Shown here piece after piece: positions 31,401 through 34,931 of a DNA stretch of 34,931 bases. The position numbers were made by a program, and so were the translations under genes. Below the pieces are notes generated by a model, which was not told where the DNA came from, made no database searches, and saw only the letters and a program-made list of their open reading frames with translations. Position 1 is the stretch's first letter; each line of letters starts with the position of its first letter. The DNA is from Clavulina sp. PMI_390 (Eukaryota > Basidiomycota > Agaricomycetes > Cantharellales > Hydnaceae): positions 37,899 to 72,829 of the forward strand of contig WIDE01000093.1 in the NCBI GenBank assembly GCA_015039315.1, read 5' to 3'.

Positions 31401-33494
31401 AATGTCCTGGATCTAAGCCTAAGAAACGAGGCGATACGCCTGGTCAAGTTTGCAAAACTTACCAGTTCGAGCCCAAAACGTCCAAAATGGGTAGATGTAG
31501 CGCACCCAACACTCTTAGCCCTGGTCCCGGCACACATAAACAGGAAAAACGACGAAATAACCATGGCCGAACCGTTCCTACAGGATGCATGGAGGCCAAC
31601 TCACTACAGGAAACCAGTCCCCATAATGCTTCGCGAAATACTGAACTCAGGAGTTCGGAAGAAGAACAAACTAACCTTCTCCACAATTGACCTCCCAAAC
31701 GAACACAAGGAGAAGCTACTGGCCTGGAACCATCTCGGAATGTCAGGCCAAAGACGTAACACAAACTTACCAAACTCCAGGTGCCTGAGGGACACCCATG
31801 GGGTACAAACAACCGGAGACCTCTGGATCCACGCCATGCAATATGAAGAACTCCCCCACCGAAAGAGAAATAACTGTGCCTGCCCTGCCTGTCGCGAAGC
31901 TAGAAGAGAAGGTTGTCAAAACCCCAATGCATGCATGAAGTCAGCCGCCTCCCTACTAGAAAAGATACCGACAGCGTACCAACCAACATACAATCAAACA
32001 CCGGTAGAACCAGAGCACCAAGAAGGGTGGCACGTATTCAACCCACAAGGGAATGCGCCGCATGAATTATCAGATAACTTCCGAATAATCACCATACCTG
32101 AGGTGCATGTAACACTCCAAGACACACCCCAACTCCCCCCCCTAAACGGAACTGAAAGGACGGCTGAACCGGTATCCGTGGCGGTAGCCGGTGCAGTGGA
32201 CCTTGACAAACCGGACGGAAGAGCGGGGGGAGGGGCAACATATCTGCATAACACAACTTCAGAGGTGGAACTGACAGTCCCGCGACACATCCCACAGTCA
32301 GCGCATGCAGGCGAGATGCTAGCAATAATACATACCCTCCAAACCCTGCACCCGGAACAGGAAATACGAATTACAACACAGTCCAAGTGGGCCTTGGACA
32401 TGATGACCAGAAGAAGGGGGAAGAACGAGGACAGAGGCTATGTTGGAGTCAGCAACGGTGCCTTGATAGCGGCTGCAATTGCAAGCGCAAAAGCACGCAA
32501 AGGGGCACTCCTCCTAAGATGGAGCAACGAAATCGAAGATGAAATCGGCCTCGACCGCGCGATTGAGCTGGCGGAACAAGGCGCCAAAGCTATCAAATGG
32601 GGACCCGACCCAGATATCAAAGCATGCACCGCCCTATTTCAGACAGGATTAAGACTGTCCGCAGCAACCCAGGCGGACACATATAGAGCCCTGCGGAAAT
32701 TAACAGGAACAAAAGAGAGAAGGACGACTCAGGAACACCTTAGAGAGGCACGAGCCCACATCCAGAAACAATACAAGCACAATGTCACCGATGCCAAGTT
32801 ATGGTCAAGCATCCTGAAGAACAGAACTCTGTCTAGGAATGTGACCACTTTCCTGTGGAAAACCCTACACGGAGGACACAAGGTCGGGCAATACTGGAGC
32901 AACATGCCAAATGGATACGCGGAACGCGCTGAGTGCAGCTGCGGCGAGCTAGAAACGATAGACCACATACTATTTGACTGCCCAAAAAGCGCAGGCAGAT
33001 ATATATGGCCGGTAGTACGAAGATTGCTACACAAGAAAGGCATAAAATGGACGAACAAGCCCAGGATGTGTGACATCACAACTACCGCGTTCGTGAGCAT
33101 AAAGGACCATGATGGCAAACCAAGACCTGGAGCAGTAAGATTCCTCCAGATTGTCGTAACGGAGGCAGCCTTTATAGTATGGAAAGCAAGAAATAAAAGA
33201 GTGATAAATGGTGACGGCGAAAACCAAGATCGAGCAGCCACGAGACAAGAGGCAGTGGGAGCCCTAGCAAAGGTCCTGAACCAAAGACTATCGGACGATC
33301 GGAGATTAACCAACAGAATAAAGTACGGGAGAAGTGCTCTCTCCCGAAGCATCGTCCTAAGCACCTGGAGCGGTGCTCTCAAGAACGAGGAAAGCCTTCC
33401 GCCGGACTGGCTTAGACATCACGGGGTTTTAGTGGGTCTCACGGTTCCGCGACGTGCTACAGACTTAGGTCAGCAGCGAGTTGCGAGACTGTGA
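28449..33494 (+). CDS. Retrotransposon polyprotein: endonuclease, reverse transcriptase, RNase H-like, zf-RVT (1681 aa)
   Basis: One uninterrupted ORF of 1681 residues. The exonuclease-endonuclease-phosphatase domain (about 72-320) keeps all key motifs: WNMRG (78-82), LQETHL with Glu111, VYAPN, LGDFN (222-226), SRIDRIY and SDHH (311-314). The reverse transcriptase (about 530-900) has AAGLDGVPSE, ANYRPITVLN, QAGFLPGRS, ALDQEKAYDRI, RGVRQGDPISCLLFN and the catalytic FADD (807-810). An RNase H-like domain (about 1240-1380) follows, with Glu1289 but apparent loss of the other acidic residues. Near the end is a zf-RVT-type zinc motif (CSCGELETIDHILFDC, 1496-1511) preceded by FLWKTLHGG. The first 70 residues are basic and disordered. 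An in-frame TGA 9 nt upstream fixes the ATG at 28449. It nicks target DNA and copies its own RNA there. Nothing disables EN or RT. Confidence 0.95.
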   Translation: MRSQSHPLPLNEGDGVRAHGAQARGATAPPDNGGDVPETRVDETRTVQQERGQARNYTAPIKPSRGKKTKCSIRFATWNMRGGASDAMNTKWSQIKHEMRSEKLAFLALQETHLNDARAAEIQTRLGCRLSFVHSSSERPHAAEGVALVINKEMLPIEGLEVTELIPGRALLATMPWRATIKLRVLIVYAPNPPSDNRAFWDRLYTQWTSHDNPLPPVDILLGDFNLVELDEDRMPRHPDDARAVQSLLKLRTKIGVSDGWKWMDDTAELPFTYTQSGGTQPSSSRIDRIYLSDQYLPLTNSWSADYTSMSDHHKVQARITLTSGPALGKGRWAIPAYLTEHRGFMRDICVLGHTIVSEISNPEYQRSETRNPQKSLLEFLRITREKARTLVVASTGKTAKSLKAARKAYDQIIRDPNRKNEDIDAHQARIKELESHALKDQAATSSANFRAFGEQATKYWTKFSKDPKPRDTVESMRVYSPDESITFTTESMNMAAEMAGFHKRLQLVDPPANEQERTAAMNKVFSHIRPAKDVDVQPLDSDLKYDEVQKAICASPKGKAAGLDGVPSELFQKINARHLSNERKHAQSFDICELLTRVFNDIEENGIADPTFMEGWMCPIYKKGDRREPANYRPITVLNTSYKIFTSALMRKLTPVASSIISEAQAGFLPGRSILDQVDLARTILDMCNVTERAGAIVALDQEKAYDRIRHDYLWETLRRYGLPERFINTIRNLYTGGTTTAIVNGEMSVPFEVIRGVRQGDPISCLLFNLAIEPLSQMIQDSPDLRGIEIHLPNRPPQRLVVALFADDTTVYLSDEDTMSTLKSLLDIWCLASGAKFNEGKTHLIPVGPLAHRERLAATRKLNPDADEVIENSIHILTEGEGTRILGAHIGNHTDPIGPWISVIDKARRTVKNIERYHPTAEGRAQTSRTIGGLTQYLTAAQGMPKEIEKILHKMAQDHFWSGGRPTVAKEHIRRPKSEGGLNVLDLSLRNEAIRLVKFAKLTSSSPKRPKWVDVAHPTLLALVPAHINRKNDEITMAEPFLQDAWRPTHYRKPVPIMLREILNSGVRKKNKLTFSTIDLPNEHKEKLLAWNHLGMSGQRRNTNLPNSRCLRDTHGVQTTGDLWIHAMQYEELPHRKRNNCACPACREARREGCQNPNACMKSAASLLEKIPTAYQPTYNQTPVEPEHQEGWHVFNPQGNAPHELSDNFRIITIPEVHVTLQDTPQLPPLNGTERTAEPVSVAVAGAVDLDKPDGRAGGGATYLHNTTSEVELTVPRHIPQSAHAGEMLAIIHTLQTLHPEQEIRITTQSKWALDMMTRRRGKNEDRGYVGVSNGALIAAAIASAKARKGALLLRWSNEIEDEIGLDRAIELAEQGAKAIKWGPDPDIKACTALFQTGLRLSAATQADTYRALRKLTGTKERRTTQEHLREARAHIQKQYKHNVTDAKLWSSILKNRTLSRNVTTFLWKTLHGGHKVGQYWSNMPNGYAERAECSCGELETIDHILFDCPKSAGRYIWPVVRRLLHKKGIKWTNKPRMCDITTTAFVSIKDHDGKPRPGAVRFLQIVVTEAAFIVWKARNKRVINGDGENQDRAATRQEAVGALAKVLNQRLSDDRRLTNRIKYGRSALSRSIVLSTWSGALKNEESLPPDWLRHHGVLVGLTVPRRATDLGQQRVARL

Positions 33495-33674
33495 ATCCCC
33501 ACACTGCAACTCTGTAAAAGAGTCGCGTGCCATAGGGCATTTCCCCGAGGAACGAGGGTCGGATAACAATCTTACTAATGTAAGAAACACAGCTAACCAA
33601 GATATATCTGCATTCTACGGACACAGTCCGTAACCACCCTAGCCGAGGAGAGGGCGTCCCAGTACGCCTTGCCC

Positions 33675-33699
33675 CCCAGCACCAATCTTGGGTGTTGGG
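33675..33699 (+). other. 3' hairpin 1 of the retrotransposon RNA
   Basis: CCCAGCACC (33675-33683) can pair with GGTGTTGGG (33691-33699), nine pairs including one G-U, around a 7-nt loop. It lies 28 nt before the poly(A) tail. Such 3' stem-loops are recognised by the reverse transcriptase in some LINEs (known for other elements; inferred here). Confidence 0.55.
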
Positions 33700-33700
33700 A

Positions 33701-33718
33701 TGTGTTCCCATGAACACA
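33701..33718 (+). other. 3' hairpin 2 of the retrotransposon RNA
   Basis: TGTGTTC (33701-33707) is perfectly complementary to GAACACA (33712-33718) around a CCAT loop. It begins one base after hairpin 1 and sits 9 nt before the poly(A). The two make a tandem structure at the very end of the element's RNA. Confidence 0.6.
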
Positions 33719-33727
33719 GGCTCTTCC

Positions 33728-33750
33728 AAAAAAAAAAAAAAAAAAAAAAA
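33728..33750 (+). other. Poly(A) tail of the retrotransposon
   Basis: An uninterrupted run of 23 A residues ends the element and abuts the 3' copy of the target-site duplication. Its purity argues for a young insertion, because such tails decay quickly. Confidence 0.9.
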
Positions 33751-33766
33751 GAAAAGGAGATATCAA
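33750..33766 (+). repeat. Target-site duplication, 3' copy
   Basis: AGAAAAGGAGATATCAA, identical to 28298-28314. The first A may belong to the poly(A) tail. After it, host exon 4 resumes (AACTTCATGTCTCG...) and reaches its donor GTATGT at 33798 in the correct phase. Confidence 0.92.
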
Positions 33767-34462
33767 CTTCATGTCTCGATATCCTGCAGAAGATACCGTA
33801 TGTAATGAATAATTGGATTGAACTAATAGGGCTGATACTTCCATTTTTTTTTTCTTTAGGTTAGACTAAGTGTCAACGACCGGCTTATGATTGGGAATAG
33901 CCGACTTCGTGCTCATGTCACATTTAGTTCTGCCGAGGACTTCCCTCGATTTTGTACTATTGCTGATCTACTGAGGATTATGCATCGGGAATCTAATCAA
34001 TATCGACTTTTTAGTGTAAGTTTAGCAAATATTCTACCCTGTTGGCTATCCTGAGCTATGAGCTTTACAGGAAAACTGCTACTTCTTCACCTCGGTCATC
34101 CAAGAGCTACTCACAAATGTGTGCGGCGGACAATTAGAGAGTGGATCACTTGGCCATCCGAACTTAGGAACTGAAGCGCGCGGAAAAATCCGAGATCAGT
34201 TTATTGCAATGCAGCGGGCCAGCGAATGTGCTTTAGGGTGAGTCGGGCACCGTTTTTTTTACGTTCGTTTGGTATACCTCCTCATCTTGTCAAATATGCC
34301 AGGTCGGAGGAATTAATCAAACCTGACCCAGTTGTGGATGCTGATCGTCGACAGGCCCTGCAGGACGGCCCGATTTCAATCGCTACTAGTTTAAATAAGG
34401 CTGGTGTCGCCATTCGAATGATGTGGTCAAAGATAAAATTCCGTAGTACACGCCCAGGATAG

Positions 34463-34877
34463 TTTGATGGAGGGTTCCTTCCTTTGGCGGGTCGAATTGG
34501 AGATTGATTACCTAGTAGTTCTTGGAGGCCATTCACGGTACCACAACCTTTAGATACTATTATTCTTCGTGAGGCATGCCATTCGCGCCGCCTCGAGTTT
34601 AACAACTAGCACACTTGTAAATATTGAAGCATGGTCGTGGTAACGAGATGATGGGCATACGCGCACCCACCGTCAAAGGCGCACGTTGCCAGGGCAAAGA
34701 GTAAACCCACAAGTATTGGGACGATTAAATGCCTTTAAGGAGGGGCTTTTTATTGACAAGCATTCGTGTAATGGTGCGGATTGAGGGCGTAGTATCGGAT
34801 CACGTGTTGAGAAATTCTGTAATTTGTTGTTTGTTGCGTTCTCACGGTTACCAAAACAAACGAGGGCATTTCCTAAC
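34463..34877. other. Intergenic at the right end
   Basis: About 415 nt between the end of the disrupted gene and a possible start at 34878. The minus-strand frames at 34282-34605 (mostly antisense to exon 7) and 34673-34879 show no domain. No repeat is seen. Confidence 0.4.
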
Positions 34878-34931
34878 ATGAGTGCTGCTGAAGTCGTTCA
34901 GATTCTGCACAGCATCACCACCGGACGGACG
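34878..34931 (+). CDS. Possible 5' end of a further gene, cut by the window edge
   Basis: An ATG in the context CCTAACATGAGTGCT opens 18 codons to the window end (MSAAEVVQILHSITTGRT). The codons read like the start of a helical protein, but the piece is too short to identify. It could equally be chance. Confidence 0.3.
   Translation, partial: MSAAEVVQILHSITTGRT

Larger units (their letters stand above)
28315..33750 (+). mobile_element. Non-LTR (LINE-type) retrotransposon, apparently 5'-truncated
   Basis: A 5436-bp insert bounded by a 16-17 bp target-site duplication and ending in 23 A residues, the hallmarks of target-primed reverse transcription. It contains one long ORF with apurinic-like endonuclease, reverse transcriptase, RNase H-like and zinc-binding domains. 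That order is typical of fungal Tad1/I-type elements (family knowledge; clade not tested). Only 134 nt lie before the ATG of the long ORF, so most of a first ORF and the 5' untranslated region seem missing. It is inserted in the sense direction of the host gene. There are no terminal repeats. The uninterrupted ORF and matching duplication copies point to a recent event. Confidence 0.93.
27010..34462 (+). pseudogene. Host gene split in exon 4 by a non-LTR retrotransposon
   Basis: Seven exons lie on both sides of the element: 27010-27120, 27191-27300, 27370-27505, 27563-28314 plus 33767-33797 (one exon when the insert and one target copy are ignored), 33860-34015, 34071-34237 and 34303-34462. 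They sum to 1623 nt (540 residues) in one frame with no other stop, so only the insertion breaks it. The N-terminus is helical (FTAIIDTVSDIEKTMH, IQELEQRLKKVFDHL), the middle is Pro/Ser-rich, and the C-terminal half has HEFILIRSKE, RIWLRIDRTA, TIADLLRIMH and ENCYFFTSVIQELL. These recall an uncharacterised agaricomycete family with an ENCWFF-type motif (from memory). Left as it stands, reading runs from exon 4 into the element and stops at 28483, predicting a 425-residue chimera lacking the conserved C-terminal 171 residues. ATG 27010 is the first usable start. Confidence 0.85.

Noticed and set aside
31459..31812. Minus-strand frames within the retrotransposon ORF
   Set aside because: They are antisense to conserved coding sequence and carry no domain.

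Overview
The window looks like nuclear DNA of a basidiomycete fungus, most likely an agaricomycete. Genes are packed on both strands and split by many short introns of about 50-80 nt with GTRNGY donors and CTNAY-type branch sites. Several predicted proteins carry long Ser/Pro-rich stretches, and a fungal non-LTR retrotransposon is present. A Rhizoctonia/Ceratobasidium-like (Cantharellales) origin is my guess from protein flavour only. I rebuilt the genes by joining exons by hand; every complete model closes in frame. Exon coordinates are in the entries.

Left half (1-14.4 kb): a partial minus-strand gene with a helical N-terminus (1-1361); an F-box-like protein (2214-3694, minus); a 94-residue N-myristoylation-type protein (3846-4242, plus); an eight-exon aldo-keto reductase (4693-6206, minus); a bZIP transcription factor (7027-9233, minus); and a 14-exon gene for anaphase-promoting complex subunit 4 (9598-14411, minus).

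Middle (15.0-25.1 kb): an unknown 308-residue protein (15006-15993, plus); a nine-exon ZUFSP-type family C78 deubiquitinase with intact Cys/His/Asp and one apparent GC-AG intron (16494-19354, plus); and two paralogous cupin genes in convergent orientation with identical intron positions (19954-21097, plus; 24268-25073, minus). A Nudix protein with an interrupted Nudix fold lies between the cupins (21787-23330, minus).

Right part (27.0-34.5 kb): the most striking feature. A seven-exon host gene (540 codons plus stop when the insert is ignored) is split inside its fourth exon by a 5.4-kb non-LTR retrotransposon (28315-33750). The element has a poly(A) tail, a 16-17 bp target-site duplication and one uninterrupted 1681-residue ORF: endonuclease, reverse transcriptase, RNase H-like domain, zinc-binding C-terminus. 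All flanking host exons remain open and in phase, so the insertion appears recent. The element seems 5'-truncated, since only about 55 codons precede its long ORF, and its RNase H-like domain appears to lack three of four catalytic acidic residues. A further gene may start at 34878 and leave the window.

The genes do not form an obvious metabolic cluster. Ubiquitin-related functions recur (F-box, APC4, ZUFSP), but they are not arranged as an operon-like unit and I read this as chance.
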